Positions 41,889 through 53,230 are shown, counted from the stretch's first letter. The stretch is DNA of 64,000 nucleotides from Reticulitermes speratus (GCA_021186555.1 JAJKFL010000008.1:11029936-11093935); one strand, 5' to 3'. Made by a program: numbers and translations. The notes: generated from the letters alone by a model not told the origin.

Positions 41889-42172
41889 GACCGGGATAGC
41901 GTAGTCGGTATAGCGACTCGCTACAGGCTGGACGGTCGGGGTTCGAACCCTGGTTGGAACAAGAGATTTTCTCTTTTACACGCCCGTTCAAACCGGCCCT
42001 GGAGCCCAACAGCATCCTGTAGAATGGGCACCGAAACTCTTTCCCACGGGTAAAGCGGCCGGGGCGTGGTGTTGACCACCCACACCCATCAAGCGCCGAG
42101 GTTAAGAATTAATAGAGCTATACCTCTATCCCCCTCTGCGCCTTCATAGCTTGTTACAGGATGAAGCTTACC
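41889..42172 (+). mobile_element. SINE-C, near full length
   Basis: Well-kept head GACCGGGATAGCGTAGTCGG with ATAGCGACTCGCTACAGG and B box GGGGTTCGAACCCTGG. The body has AAACCGGCCCTGGAGCCC, AAGCGGCCGGGGCGTGGTGT and TAGAGCTATACCTCTA, with a TTACCTGTACCTTT tail. TTCCACGGAT before it and TTTCACGGAT after it may be the target duplication (nine of ten). Confidence 0.75.
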
Positions 42173-42179
42173 TGTACCT

Positions 42180-42590
42180 TTCACGGATTATGTCCCGTGT
42201 CCTGGTACAATTGAGAATTAATTCGTGAAAACATGCATCGTTTGTGAAAAAAAATTTGAGATTCGTTGTGCGAAGGATCGCGATCCATTGCACTTTCCCA
42301 TATATCTACCGGGACAACTCACAACGCATAAAAACGCGGACACACTAAAACATAGTTTTATAAGATGCTTTAATGCGCTCTGTTATCGTTCGCCTTTTAT
42401 ATTTCATTCTCACTTTATATGCTAAAGCAGGCATCTATGCAGTTGACCAAGTTGATATTATTGCTCCTTCTTCCAAGGGAAAAGTCATATCTGACTACTC
42501 CATACACCGAGTGGGAACTGAACCCATGATTCGGATGTTCGAAAAGTGGGTAACAACTTAGGACAGGGAAAAGCGTCTGACCGTTGTGGA
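42180..42590. other. unassigned stretch
   Basis: Short frames on both strands, with no recognisable motif. Confidence 0.3.
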
Positions 42591-42595
42591 CACGA

Positions 42596-42690
42596 TAATA
42601 AACCTTGGGGTTCAATAATACGCGAGGAATTTCTTGACTAGCTGAGGAACTATTAGCTTATCAAGAAGAATCATGATCCATTAAGTCAGG
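42596..42690 (+). pseudogene. non-LTR retrotransposon 3' tip (family L-A)
   Basis: AATAAACCTTGGGGTTCAAT, GAGGAATTTCTTGACTAGCT and TATCAAGAAGAATCATGATC match the inverse of the distal 3' end of 14761-15020. Only ~95 bp remain. Confidence 0.45.
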
Positions 42691-42699
42691 CATTTTTCA

Positions 42700-43485
42700 T
42701 AAATCTATTACGTAAGAAGTCTTACTGATTAGGTTCCTGGTTCTTGGACAGGATATGCTGTGTTATGGTGCCTACAAAACACACCAATAACAAAGAGCTG
42801 TCTAGCAAGCCACAGTGCAAGACAAATGTTCCCTTGCGGGACCGAGAGTACTCAACAAAGACAACCTTTGGTTTTTGCATCACATGCTTATGCTATTCGC
42901 AACCCTACAATATCAAAATATTAGCTTTTTGCTTTGCTGACCGCAGCCTCGCCTTTATCGTGAGGCTAGCAGGGGGGTTTACATACAGCCATATGAGAGG
43001 AATCTCGTCAAGGCCTGCAGCCTTCAGCTGCGTGTCAGCACACGGTGTAATTTACATGGAAGACGAGCACACAGAATCTCGTTATTACTGGACTACAATA
43101 TTATGTACCTTGGTACAAAACAGAGGACGTGAGCCTGTTATGTCCATGCTCGTGCATTAACAAAGGGCTGTGGCGCTTGCATTCAGTTCGCGTACCTTAC
43201 TGAGGTTACGAAAGAAGGCCCACGGATCCAGGTCTTACACATGTACCTAGAATTGTTATGCCTCCCTCTCGGCGTACTTCTATATTTTCCCCTCAATCGT
43301 ACAGCCATTCTGTTAACATGAATGTTGGTACTGATAACCTTCACTTCTGGCAAGCGCTTTGGGCTGGTTTATAACTGTCGAAGGGAAATGAAAGCGAAAA
43401 CAACACGAAAAAGGTTTTGTGCGCCGTCACCACGGCGATCCATGAGACCTCTCAGTGGCTTCAGTGTGCATAACGAGAATAAATG
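42700..43485. other. unassigned stretch with a 138-codon open frame
   Basis: The plus-strand frame 42744-43160 is open for 138 codons but has no recognised domain and no splice or repeat context. It is probably chance; exon status cannot be excluded. Confidence 0.3.
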
Positions 43486-43489
43486 TAGT

Positions 43490-43640
43490 TACCGCAGCTG
43501 ATGGCATTGCTAGTTCAAATTCGGGTGCCTCAAGTGTCGCTCAGCACAGTCTCTCCTGACAGCACTGGCACGGTTTGTCAGTTCCTTTAGGAAATTCCGG
43601 GATATCATCAAGTAGGCCACGACCGCTTCCTTTCACATTC
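43490..43640 (+). mobile_element. SINE-F, plus copy
   Basis: Starts in a tRNA-like region (GATGGCATTGCTAGTTCAAATTCGG, with the B-box-like AGTTCAAATTC). The body CAGTTCCTTTAGGAAATTCC precedes GGCCACGACCGCTTCCTTT, which is the inverse of the GGAAGCGGTCGTGG block of the other copies. Confidence 0.5.
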
Positions 43641-43700
43641 TTTCAAAATCATCCTTCTCTAACGACTACATTAGCAACTGAAATCGTCTTTATAATAAAA

Positions 43701-43848
43701 AGGTAAAGTTTTTCCTGTTCACGCCATGCATGCATACAAGATGCGTAGAGGTATAACTCCACTCATTCTTAACCTCGGCGCTAGATGGAGGTGTGTCGTC
43801 AACTTCATGTCCTACCGCTTTAACCTCCGGTGAAAGGACCCCGGTACA
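43701..43848 (-). mobile_element. SINE-C 3' half, cut by a MITE
   Basis: AAAAGGTAAAG tail, TAGAGGTATAACTCCACTC, CTTAACCTCGGCGCTAGATG and GAAAGGACCCCGGTACA are typical of minus-strand SINE-C. The copy stops where the hAT-like element begins, and no SINE-C head is recognisable beyond it. Confidence 0.65.
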
Positions 43849-44326
43849 CAATGGCGGACTGGGTCTAAAAATATTGGTTGCCAGGAGACAAAGGGGGCCC
43901 ACCCACAACTATAAGCTATAATTTAATTTTTATAAGAAATAAATAAAATTTTCAAAAAATACATAAGTGGAAAAAAGGTACAATTAAAGTTTTGCGAAAT
44001 AAATGTATATTTTTTAGTAATTACAGTGTACATATATTGTACATATTACTGGCAGTATACAGTAGATACTAAATGTAAATACAGATTGTCATAATGAATT
44101 TTTAAATTATTTTTTTTTTCATTTTAAATAAATGGTGGATTTTATTTAAAAATTTTATTAAAATAGTAATACAAGGTAAATTTTAGTTGCATACAGTAAT
44201 AATATTGGAACTTCTATTATATTTTCAAGCTACTAAAAGGTCATTAACATTTTTAACATATTGTCTAATGTTTAAGGGGGCCCACTTGCCATGGGGCAAG
44301 CTGACACCCTGGCCAGTCCGCCACTG
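43849..44326. mobile_element. hAT-like MITE, 478 bp, 8-bp target duplication
   Basis: CCGGTACA is duplicated exactly (43841-43848 and 44327-44334), the 8-bp size typical of hAT elements. Ends CAATGGCGGACTGG and CCAGTCCGCCACTG are inverted repeats. The subterminal GGGGGCCCAC occurs in both ends (in direct orientation, being nearly palindromic). The interior is very AT-rich with no coding capacity. Confidence 0.88.
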
Positions 44327-44529
44327 CCGGTACAGACTGACGTCTTCATATAAATGAGGAGAAAAGGGAATGCCTCTTAATGGTCAAACAGAAGTCTTTT
44401 TGAACACACTGCAAAGTGACAACTTGTAGTTAACATGCAGTTTCAATATCCCACTGTGCCTACCAGGAACTGCAACACAGAAATTAATACCATGACAAGA
44501 CCTCGTTTAGTATGGAATGGGACACCTCA

Positions 44530-44880
44530 TTGCCAGTAGAAGCAAGCAGGCGAGAATGATGATGAAAAGAGAGACAGCATAAACAGAGACAATCAAGAAA
44601 CAAAGGAATAAATAAGAAATAGGACAGAAATAATGTATGAAAAAAAAAACGACAAAGGAAATAAACATCAACGTAACAGACAGGGTATATAAGGAACGAT
44701 ACGAATAGCTCAAGAGAGGCAAGAAGGAAAAAAAATCACGAAAAAGGAAACAACCAACCATCCAAACAAATGAAGGAATGAAGTAATGAAAAGAGAGAAA
44801 TGTTGAGGAACGAAAAGGCGAAAAGAGAAAACCAACAAGAAGAAAATGAAGGAGGAGAGAGGAAATGCGAACAACACTGA
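44530..44880 (+). other. purine-rich, strand-asymmetric block
   Basis: The plus strand is dominated by A and G (AAGAGAG, GAAAAGAG, AGGAGAGAGG runs). This leaves the minus strand free of stops and creates a 125-codon hydrophobic frame of no coding value. It sits directly beside the 33-bp array. Confidence 0.6.
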
Positions 44881-44915
44881 GCACGGGGTCGCTTAAAACC
44901 TAGTTGTTAAGACAG

Positions 44916-45889
44916 AACTGATACTGCATACTGCGTTCACAAAAGCAATGATACTGCATACTGCTGTCAACAAGCAAACTGATACTGCATACTGCTGTTC
45001 ACAACAAAGCAACTGAACTGCATACTGGTTCACACAAAGCAACTGAACTGCAATGCTGTTCACAAAAGCAAACTGAACTGCATACTGCTGTTCACACAAA
45101 GCAACTGATACTGCATACTGCTGTTCACACAAAGCAACTGATACTGCATACTGCTGTTCACACAAAGCAACTGATACTGCATACTGCTGTTCACACAAAG
45201 CAACTGATACTGCATACTGCTGTTCACACAAAGCAACTGATACTGCATACTGCTGTTCACACAAAGCAACTGATACTGCATACTGCTGTTCACACAAAGT
45301 AACTGATACTGCATACTGCTGTTCACACAAAGCAACTGATACTGCATACTGCTGTTCACACAAAGCAACTGATACTGCATACTGCTGTTCACACAAAGCA
45401 ACTGATACTGCATACTGCTGTTCACACAAAGCATCTGATACTGCATACTGCTGTTCACACAAAGCAACTGATACTGCATACTAGCTGTTCACACAAAGCA
45501 ACTGATACTGCATACTGCTGTTCATACAAAGCAACTGATACTGCATACTGCTGTTCACACAAAGCAACTGATACTGCATACTGCTGTTCATCACAAAGCA
45601 ACTGATACTGCATACTGCTGTTCATACAAAGCAACTGATACTGCATACTGCTGTTCACACAAAGCAACTGATACTGCATACTGCTGTTCAACAAAGCAAC
45701 TGATACTGCATACTGCTGTTCACTACAAAGCAACTGATACTGCATACTGCTGTTCACACAAAGCAACTGATACTGCATACTGCTGTTCACATAAAGCAAC
45801 TGAACTGCATACTGCTGTACAAAAGCAACTGATAACTGAAACTCAGTTACACAAAGCAACTGTACTGCAAGCGTCATACAAAGCAACTC
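44916..45889 (-). repeat. minisatellite, 33-bp unit, ~29 copies
   Basis: Units read ACTGATACTGCATACTGCTG plus TTCACACAAAGCA. Central copies are nearly identical; both edges degrade. Because 33 is divisible by three, minus-strand frames stay open for up to 189 codons (periodic CEQQYAVSVAL), but this is a product of the array. Confidence 0.96.
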
Positions 45890-46067
45890 CATCATATTAA
45901 AAAACCAGAATAGAACTTGAAACGTTCAGTTATACACAAAGTTCTAAAACTTGTTAAAGAACGTTTTCGACAAGTAATTGGCATATCTAAAATGAACGCA
46001 TGACCAAACAGACAACTACACTCGTATATACAGATCTCTGCAATAAATGAACACGATACACTTCATG

Positions 46068-46200
46068 CATTCTTACTCCCGGGGGAAGATTCCCCTACAC
46101 CCACTGGGTAAGAAACAGGGTGAGGCCCAGAGCCGGTCTGTACCTGGCAAAGATCAAACCCAAATTTTCGGTTCCTTATCCTTTAACCTAATCAAAACAC
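46068..46200 (-). mobile_element. SINE-C, partial
   Basis: TTACTCCCGGGGGAAGATTC, CCCACTGGGTAAG, GGTGAGGCCCAGAGCCGGTC, then a worn B-box complement (GATCAAACCCAAA). Confidence 0.4.
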
Positions 46201-46204
46201 TGAG

Positions 46205-47045
46205 TTTCAAACTGAATTAAAATTCCCATTCTTTTTTTTTTAGAACTGGCCAAAGTTGTGGCACTTTAAATTACCTTCTATATCTTTCTTTGCCAATACA
46301 TGCCTCAAGTAACATTAGAACCGCGCGTCATATCAGAAACAGAAGAACGATAACACTCACAACTGGAGGTACAAATCTTCAGTTATCTCACATTGAAGTC
46401 CACACCTGCAAAGGAAACTTGCATTTTTATAAGATCCTCTCTATTGTAATAAGCAAAAAAAAAAAAAAAAAGTTTTCTAATGGGCCCCAAACTGCAGTCT
46501 CATCAGACGATCAGTTTTAAAATGGAACGGCTGGAGAGTCTGAAATAGGAAGGGAGTTACGAGGGGAAGAGGTGCGGAGGGGAACAAGGCGGAAAATGTT
46601 CGGATTTCCTTCTTCCCATAGCTTCTGTTACTCTACCAAGATCTTATATTTCTCTTTTAATTAAGTCTTTGTGAACGAGAAGTGAAGAAGAAAGTAGTAG
46701 CTGGCAAGACTGCAGAACGTGAAGAGAGCCAATTTACATAATCGTCTTACTGGAATTAGAAGACGCAAGCACTGCGCGGTGGAAGAACCGACGGGGATAT
46801 GTCTGTCCCTCTTGCCTTCCCCTTGCAATCCCCAAAGAAGGAGCGGAAGTGAGGTAAAGGAAGTAAAACTTACTGCGTACAGAATGTGTCAAAAGTTTAT
46901 GGTATAATTCTAACGGTCTTCACTGTAATCCTGGCTCAGTTCATATGAGCACTGACAGTCATTACAACGTCGTCGTCATCCCAAAACCCATTCATGACCC
47001 TTTACCGATTAGTTGTAACTATGTGCAGCTGCCCGTTTTACACAA
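46205..47045. other. unassigned stretch
   Basis: An A run lies at 46456-46472. No gene or known family recognised. Confidence 0.3.
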
Positions 47046-47052
47046 CAGATGT

Positions 47053-47515
47053 CTCTTATCTATCTACCTACCTACCTATATACATACACGTCTCTGTCTC
47101 TCTAGCTGTCTGTTTATATAAAAACTTATATATATATATATATATCTACACAGATATATATACACACACATACATATCTATCTGTCTATATCTATGTATA
47201 TATATAATATATATATACTTACCTATCTACCTATATATATTATATATATATCTGTCTCTATCTCTCTAGCTGTCTGTCTATATCTATCTATCTGTCTATC
47301 TATCTATCTACACAGATATTATACACACACATATCTGATTATCTATCTACACAGATATATATACACACACATGTCTGTCTATCTGTCTGACTATATCTAA
47401 CTACGTATCTATATATCTAGCTATATCTACCTCTATATATCTATTTATATGTATATACCTACCTATCTATCTATATATCTGTCTGTCAGTCTATCCATCA
47501 ATCCATCTACACGTT
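47053..47515 (+). repeat. compound TATC/CTGT/TA microsatellite
   Basis: About 460 bp of interleaved CTAT, CTGT, TATA and ACAC repeats, with several near-copies of ATCTACACAGATATATATAC. Plus-strand frames rich in Tyr, Ile and Leu here are not genes. Confidence 0.95.
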
Positions 47516-47519
47516 TACA

Positions 47520-48125
47520 TCTATCTGTACGCACTTCCCTCTCACACGCACTACAGCATCTGCACAGTACCCTAACCCACATGCAGGTGCAGGCAGCTCC
47601 AGCAAGCTCTGGCTCAGTTTCAATATTTCATTCAAGCAGCCGAGAGCGGCCAGATAACCATCCGGCACGTCAGACCTGCCAAATAGGCGGAACGTTCACT
47701 GCAGGTCGCATTTTGGTGTCCGCTACCAGACGCTACATAATGAAGTGAATGAGCACACGCAACACGGGTTCTGACGTATTTTGAAAGCTGTTACATTATC
47801 CACCTAATGTAAACTATCTCGTATTTCAAAGGCTTAAAAAAGAATGTTTGGAGTAAGCTTTTATGAAGTTTGTAATGTGACTAACACGTGTCCTACTGAA
47901 AGTGACGTCATAATTTAGCCAGCACGTGCCACGCTTTATGTACTTCCACGTCTGCATTAATTCTGCAAAACTGCCGAAGTTAAAAACGGACGGAACTTTA
48001 TTTCCCTCCACATCTGTGCGTCGTCATGTCAGATGGCAACTTTATCTTGTAACAAAGTAGGCCTCACTAATGTCTTCACAGAGAACGACACGTCATGGAT
48101 TCGATTCCCGGGTCAGACATCAATG
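47520..48125. other. unassigned stretch
   Basis: No gene recognised. GATTCGATTCCCGGGTCA at 48097-48114 looks like an isolated B box of an old SINE. Confidence 0.3.
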
Positions 48126-48131
48126 TTTAAC

Positions 48132-48629
48132 AAGACAAACAATGCATGTATAACGTAACATTGAGGCGCGTTCGAGTAACCACTGTTGCCGTGGAAAGGC
48201 AATAAGTATTACATATCTGAGTGTGTGTCTGTAGCCTTAGTTATCCAGCATATTGCCATCTGTGGCCTGTCTGGCTCTACCATATTTTTCCACATTATCT
48301 CATAAACGGCACGATTTTCGGAAAAACGTTATTGCACATAAATGTGTGTTTTGATTTTCTCTACAACGTTTGTCTGAAACATTTCTCATTCTAAGAAGAA
48401 TTGAACGAGATATCATAATAAATGCACACAGGTCTTCATGTAAAGTACCCGTTATTCTTTTCAGACTTTAATCAAACTTGAATTTTCTCGACACATTCTC
48501 GAAAAATGCTCAAATATCAAATTTCATGAAAATCCGTCCAGTGGGAGCGGAGTTGATCCATGCGCACGCACAGGCAGACACACATGACGACGCTAGTAGC
48601 CGCTTTTCGAATTTTGCGAACGCGCCTAA
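48132..48629 (+). repeat. R480 interspersed repeat, copy 3
   Basis: Begins AACAATGCATGTATAACGTA with GAGGCGCGTTCGAGTAACCA and ends TTTTGCGAACGCGCCTAA. Conserved interior blocks are as in copies 1 and 2; a ~25-bp segment with CATGCAAAGCGCAC is absent. Confidence 0.85.
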
Positions 48630-48634
48630 GAATG

Positions 48635-49845
48635 TCAGGAGTCCTAACATGCTAAGACAGGCCCAGCAACATAAATTTCTTTGTAGCTGATAACAAGCTA
48701 TCTTCATTATTTCATGATTTACTTAACGACGACCTACAGGGTGTCGCCGTAAGCAAGCAGGCCCGCATTAACGCGGGAATGAGTACTGCAAAACGGGAGG
48801 AATCGCTATGCCACGCTTAGCTGGACACTCTTTGCTTTATATAGACAAGATGCCCATAATGCTCATATCTATTTGTTGCTGTGACAATCGCGAAATGATA
48901 TGTGGGAAGACCCAGGCTTGTAAAACCTTCTTTCAAATTTATTTAATCCTTCAGATTCTAAGTGATAATGTTCTGCTATATTATCAATTGTATCCGACAA
49001 AATAAATGTTACTATTATTTCAATAAACAAGGTAAGAACTTTATAGACGCTCTGTATCCTTAAACTTTGTTTCCTGAAGACGCTGCATGACGACACAACT
49101 TCGTGAACTCAATATTAAAAGAACAGCGCTATCAAAATAAATGAGCTGTTACTGTATAAGTTTTACACTCACGGTACTAAGAACAGTGTGTTGACATTTT
49201 TAGAGTTGCACTTTACAGCTTACATAAAGCATAAAATAAACAGAAGTTACTTGGCCCCTTCTTCCTCCGACACATGGTCCTCTCTGCATTGAAAATCTCA
49301 CTTCACTCCAATAAAAATCAGATGCAGGACAATAGGATAGGAGACCACAGACTGAAAGCGTTCTGACATTCCCATAAATCAAAAGGCTACGTTGACACAA
49401 AGGACGCAAATAACCCCTACGTCGCTAGAATTAGTTTTCGGAGTAATAATGTGATACGAATTTCAGCAGTTCAGTGAATGAGGTCGAATAATTCATTTCA
49501 TTTTCAAAGTCACACACATACACAAGTATCGGATATCACATGCGACTTCACTCGCCGCGAAGGCCAACGTCACACAGGCAGCAGCTGCTGTAGACAGCGA
49601 AGTGAAGGGCCGCAACCCTTTCATCCACCCTACTTACAGAATATCATACAAAGGGGAGATTCAATAACTCTCTGTGGCAGGGATAGCTACTATTGTGGGG
49701 TTGGTTAAAAACTTCCTACGTGTGACAGCATCGCCGTAACTGCAGTCTCTCACAACGCGAGTCGCGACTTACGTTTGACGTTGACGTAGTGACGTAATCG
49801 AGGATTCCTGTCTTCCGGGGGATGTGACGTTGCGTCGCTGGGTGA
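48635..49845. other. unassigned stretch
   Basis: Frames at 48808-49005 and 49478-49708 have no recognisable motif. TTCCTGAAGACGCTGCATGA at 49070 echoes the hammerhead-like core, but no GAAAC follows. Confidence 0.3.
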
Positions 49846-49849
49846 TCCG

Positions 49850-50110
49850 AGACGTTTCGAAAGAACGTGTCGTCGCCTTCGTCTTTAAGGGTTCAAGGTG
49901 CATGATGGGCTCCGAACCCTTGACAATATCCGAAGACCGACGTCCTCGAATTGAAATATGCTTCTACATGTGAGATTTGAGGTTCTCACAGCGGTACTGA
50001 TGTAAACTACAAGTCTTCTGGGATGTTATGCCGTGTCGACTAGCAAACAGTTACAGACATTTCGAAGAAGTGTAATGTTTCCATCTTCAGGACCAAGCAA
50101 TCCGACAGGA
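49850..50110 (-). mobile_element. relative of the GTTTCG fold-back family
   Basis: GAGACGTTTCGAAAGAACGT, CTTCGTCTTTAAGGGTTCAA, a partial inverse (GAACCCTTGACAATATCCGAAGAC), and later TTACAGACATTTCGAAGAAG. Read on the minus strand, GAAGGCGACG to CTTTCGAAACGTC repeats the arrangement at 26013-26070. Boundaries unclear. Confidence 0.4.
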
Positions 50111-50159
50111 GGGACTTCGAGACTCTGCAGATGGAGGAAATACGTTTTTGCAAAACGCT

Positions 50160-50432
50160 CAGTGCACGCCGTAAATGCATATGGAAAGTGGAGGTATAGC
50201 TCCACCCTTCCTTATCTCGGCATCAGATGGAGATGAGTGGGCTTCACGACCCGGGCGCTTTAATCCCGGGGAAAGAGCCCACAGTACCCGTTGAATAAAA
50301 CGCTGGGTGGGCCCCAAAACCGATCTGGACGCTTTGATAAAAATAAAAATCTCTTACCCCTTGCCGGGAATCTAACCACGATCCTCGAACATCCAGGCCG
50401 TAGCCTAGTCACTATAGCGACTTTGGCTTTCA
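50160..50432 (-). mobile_element. SINE-C
   Basis: GGAGGTATAGCTCCACCC, TTTAATCCCGGGGAAAGAGC, GCTGGGTGGGCCCC, the B-box complement GGGAATCTAACCACGATC and GTAGCCTAGTCACTATAGCG. Confidence 0.65.
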
Positions 50433-50477
50433 CAGTGACAGGCCTAAAGATAAAAATTAAATTCTTCTACAACGTCA

Positions 50478-50521
50478 TGTATATTGGCAACTAATAGTTA
50501 CCATTTAGTTGCCAATATACA
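50478..50521. repeat. 16-bp inverted repeat
   Basis: TGTATATTGGCAACTA (50478-50493) and its exact inverse (50506-50521) with a 12-bp spacer. Confidence 0.85.
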
Positions 50522-50576
50522 CGGCATCATGTCCTACACGACTTGAACATTCTACATGACTGTTTCTCACGTTCAT

Positions 50577-50765
50577 AGATGTCCACAAAGTCCCGTTCAT
50601 ATTTTAAAAATTCATTACATGATAATCACAAACAGATATATCACGTCCTTTGCAAGTTGTTCCTTTATGTAATTTTCTATTTCCTTTCGGCAGACTTTAT
50701 ATTTCTGTTTTGGTTATCATGTAATAAATTTTTAAAATAGGACCAGGAATTTGTGGACACTCTAC
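50577..50765. mobile_element. fold-back MITE, ~65-bp arms
   Basis: The left arm reads TAGATGTCCACAAAGTCCCG to ATTTTAAAAATTCATTACAT and GATAATCACAAACAGATATA. The right arm returns TATATTTCTGTTTTGGTTAT, CATGTAATAAATTTTTAAAA and ATTTGTGGACACTCTA. Pairing is imperfect but continuous; the loop is ~55 bp. No clear target duplication. Confidence 0.7.
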
Positions 50766-50769
50766 ATAT

Positions 50770-51265
50770 TTTATATCTCCCGTGTTAGGATAGTAGGTCA
50801 CAACACGAGATTCGAACCGGGCACTCCCCCCCCCCCCCCAAATACAAGTCAGAAGCCAATCGTCATTTTTCTCTTACACACAAGTCGACGTAAAGGAAAT
50901 GCACGCAGCAGCTGAAGACACACAAAATACTACATACACAGACACGAAGTAACATCACACGCCCGGTGGCGACATGCCTGTCTAATAATGACGTTCCTAC
51001 AGTAATACAAATCCTGGTTTAGATGTGGGCATCACAGAGGTCGATAACCGCCACGACATGGCGCCTGACCGCAACACACTTAGCAGCAGCAACCGGTGAG
51101 GGCCAGCAGCGCGACCAGCAGGGACAAAGCGCGCGGTAGAGAGCAGAGTTCTGCCTTCAGTTATCGCAAATTAAACAGTATACTCCCTTCCCACTCCACA
51201 GGAAGAAAACAACACTGCTAGCACAAAAGCTGACTTACCGGATCCTGCTAACACTGGACGCTTTA
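50770..51265. other. unassigned stretch
   Basis: C run at 50826-50838 beside AACACGAGATTCGAACCGGGC, a possible worn SINE B box. Nothing else recognised. Confidence 0.3.
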
Positions 51266-51269
51266 ACCA

Positions 51270-51350
51270 TGGCCCCATGGAGAACAGTCCTTCTTGAGAA
51301 GCGAATAGGTCCTCACTTGGTAAAAAAGCCGCATTTTATGGAACCCGATA
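51270..51350 (-). pseudogene. non-LTR retrotransposon 3' tip (family L-A), SINE adjacent
   Basis: CCATGGAGAACAGTCCTTCT, GAATAGGTCCTCACTTGG and GCATTTTATGGAACCCGA match 14761-14840. The match stops at the SINE-B copy. Confidence 0.55.
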
Positions 51351-51351
51351 A

Positions 51352-51654
51352 AGGTAAAGCAATCCCATTACAGGCCTTGACAGACCCTTAGGGTTCCAGG
51401 AGGCTGAGGCTCCAGATTTCTAGACAATCGGCACATGAAGGTGGTAAGGTTGTCAGCCCTACGCACCGCCGCCTTTACCCCCCCCCCAGGAAATACTCCT
51501 GGTACTCATTTCTGTAGAGGCTGAGTCGACCCCAGGGCCATAGTGCGACCGAAAGGATTATGACAATGAAAAATTCCAATGACACCATCGGGAATCGAAC
51601 CCGCGACCTTCCGGCTTGTAGCGCAGTGCCTCAACCAACTGCGCCACCGCGAAA
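51352..51654 (-). mobile_element. SINE-B, near full length
   Basis: AAAGGTAAAGCAATCCCATT tail, AGGGTTCCAGGAGGCTGAGG, CTAGACAATCGGCACATGAA, a C run, AGGAAATACTCCTGGTACTC, CATTTCTGTAGAGGCTGAGT, the B-box complement GGGAATCGAACCCGCG and CCTCAACCAACTGCGCCACC. It is very close to the 23741 copy. No exact target duplication was found. Confidence 0.88.
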
Positions 51655-51659
51655 GCACT

Positions 51660-52145
51660 CATTGGTTCTGTTGACTAGCTGGGTAACCCACATGCGGCCC
51701 GCGCACCCCAGAGTGACAACCCGAGAATTTTAGCATAAGAAAGGTCTTTTACCGAATTAGCTGGCACACATGAACTAAAATGCCAGGACGGCCTAACCAG
51801 CTGCCGCCCCGTTGTAAAACCGCTAAAACACACACATGTTAATAAATAACAGACCATACAACACAACTGTCATCAGCATAAATTCCGGCCGCCTGCAAAC
51901 ATAAAAATTTCTGATCACACGAAGAAAGTTGGACACTCCCGGTTCAGTGGTTCAAACATCAAATGCCCTTAATTGTTTAAACCTCTCTCATCGTCGAGTT
52001 TCTTCTGACAAAGCAGAAGGTGACCTACCTGCAAAAGAAAAAAAAATCCCCATCTTTACGCCTCCAGAAGCTGATAAAGCATGTATTATAAATTCAGGTG
52101 ACGATAGGCACTGTGCCAAAAGAGCCCCAAATTGATGCAAGGAAG
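51660..52145. other. unassigned stretch
   Basis: No gene or family recognised. The short frame at 51929-52135 lacks known motifs. Confidence 0.3.
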
Positions 52146-52149
52146 AGAG

Positions 52150-52330
52150 AAATGAGTGCCACTTTACCTAAAATAACCTGGTTCCCTTAACCGAAGCCCC
52201 GGCTATCTATACGTCCTGCAACGCATCATCTAAAGCCATCCGAAACCATCAGGAAAACGTGCCACACCCAGGAGGGAGCCAAAACTGATACCTCCCAGCC
52301 CAATCTATTGAGCGAGCCATCCGTTTCCTG
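52150..52330. mobile_element. possible SINE-F relative
   Basis: AAAGCCATCCGAAACCATCA, GGAAAACGTGCCACACCC and AACTGATACCTCCCAGCCC loosely follow SINE-F. Orientation and ends are uncertain. Confidence 0.3.
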
Positions 52331-52483
52331 GCTGGGAAAGAGGGTATTAACCGGAGGCGGGAGAGAAATGCCTAGGTAACGCATTCAGCGCACACAATTG
52401 ACTCTGATCAGAACTCATAGTGCATAATGCATACATTTCTAGTCACAGCGACCTAACAACAGTATTACTGTCGTAAAAGAGGC

Positions 52484-52775
52484 AAAAGTAAAGTTCTCTC
52501 AGTCCACATCATATAGGCATACAGGGGGAATAGAGTATGGCTCCACTTGTTCTTAACGTCATACACTAGATGTATCTGAATGATTAACTTCACGCCCCGG
52601 CCGCTTTACCCCCGGGAAAGAACCTTGGTGACCAATGCATAGAAGGCTGGGTGGGTCCCAGAGTCGGTCTGGACGTTTTGGAGAAGTGAAAAATCTCTTG
52701 CCCCTGCCGGGATTCGAAACCAGGACCGTCCAGCCTGTAGCCTTGTCACTATACCGACTACGCTATGCCAGCTTA
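52484..52775 (-). mobile_element. SINE-C, full length
   Basis: AAAAGTAAAGTTCTCTCAGT tail side, CTTCACGCCCCGGCCGCTTT, GGCTGGGTGGGTCCCAGAG, the B-box complement CCGGGATTCGAAACCAGG and CCTTGTCACTATACCGACTA. Confidence 0.72.
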
Positions 52776-52779
52776 AATC

Positions 52780-53230
52780 ACACCCACCACTAGAAGCTAT
52801 ACAGCCTGAGCTACTGGCAACGTCGTTAAACAAGCTGCAAATAAACAACAAATAAAATTCCAGAAGACATTAGGGCCGCAGTGGGAAATTTAGAATCTCA
52901 CAAACCACCTTATACTAAAGTTTAACATTTAAAACAACGTACCATATGCATATACATTAAAATGGAAACCAAACAGGTATAAATCACAGCCTCCACTACA
53001 CATTTCATTCTGACATTTCGTTACGCAGCTACATAACACGTACCAAAGAAAATAAACAGAGCACAGGCACTGTTAACGGTACCAGACAGCGAGGCTACGA
53101 ACGCCGTAGTGCATAGGCAACACATCTGCCACAGATGTGCAGCGGGTTAGGCTGAACGATTCACGACAGGCGTTTAGTTTTTCATGACAAAACCAGACAC
53201 TGTTGCGCGATACGAAATTCTCACGCCTGC

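Noticed and set aside
44507-44884. 125-codon hydrophobic minus-strand frame
   Set aside because: Arises from the purine-rich plus strand; no domain, no codon bias pattern.
44893-45895. Repeat protein with CEQQYAVSVAL periods
   Set aside because: Product of the other 33-bp array; frames break where units lose bases, and the reading is equally open in another frame.
46994-47748. Tyr/Ile/Leu-rich plus-strand frames
   Set aside because: Translation of TATC/TA/CTGT microsatellite DNA.
49067-49110. Further hammerhead-like copy (CTGAAGA)
   Set aside because: No GAAAC segment and no pairing flanks follow the core.
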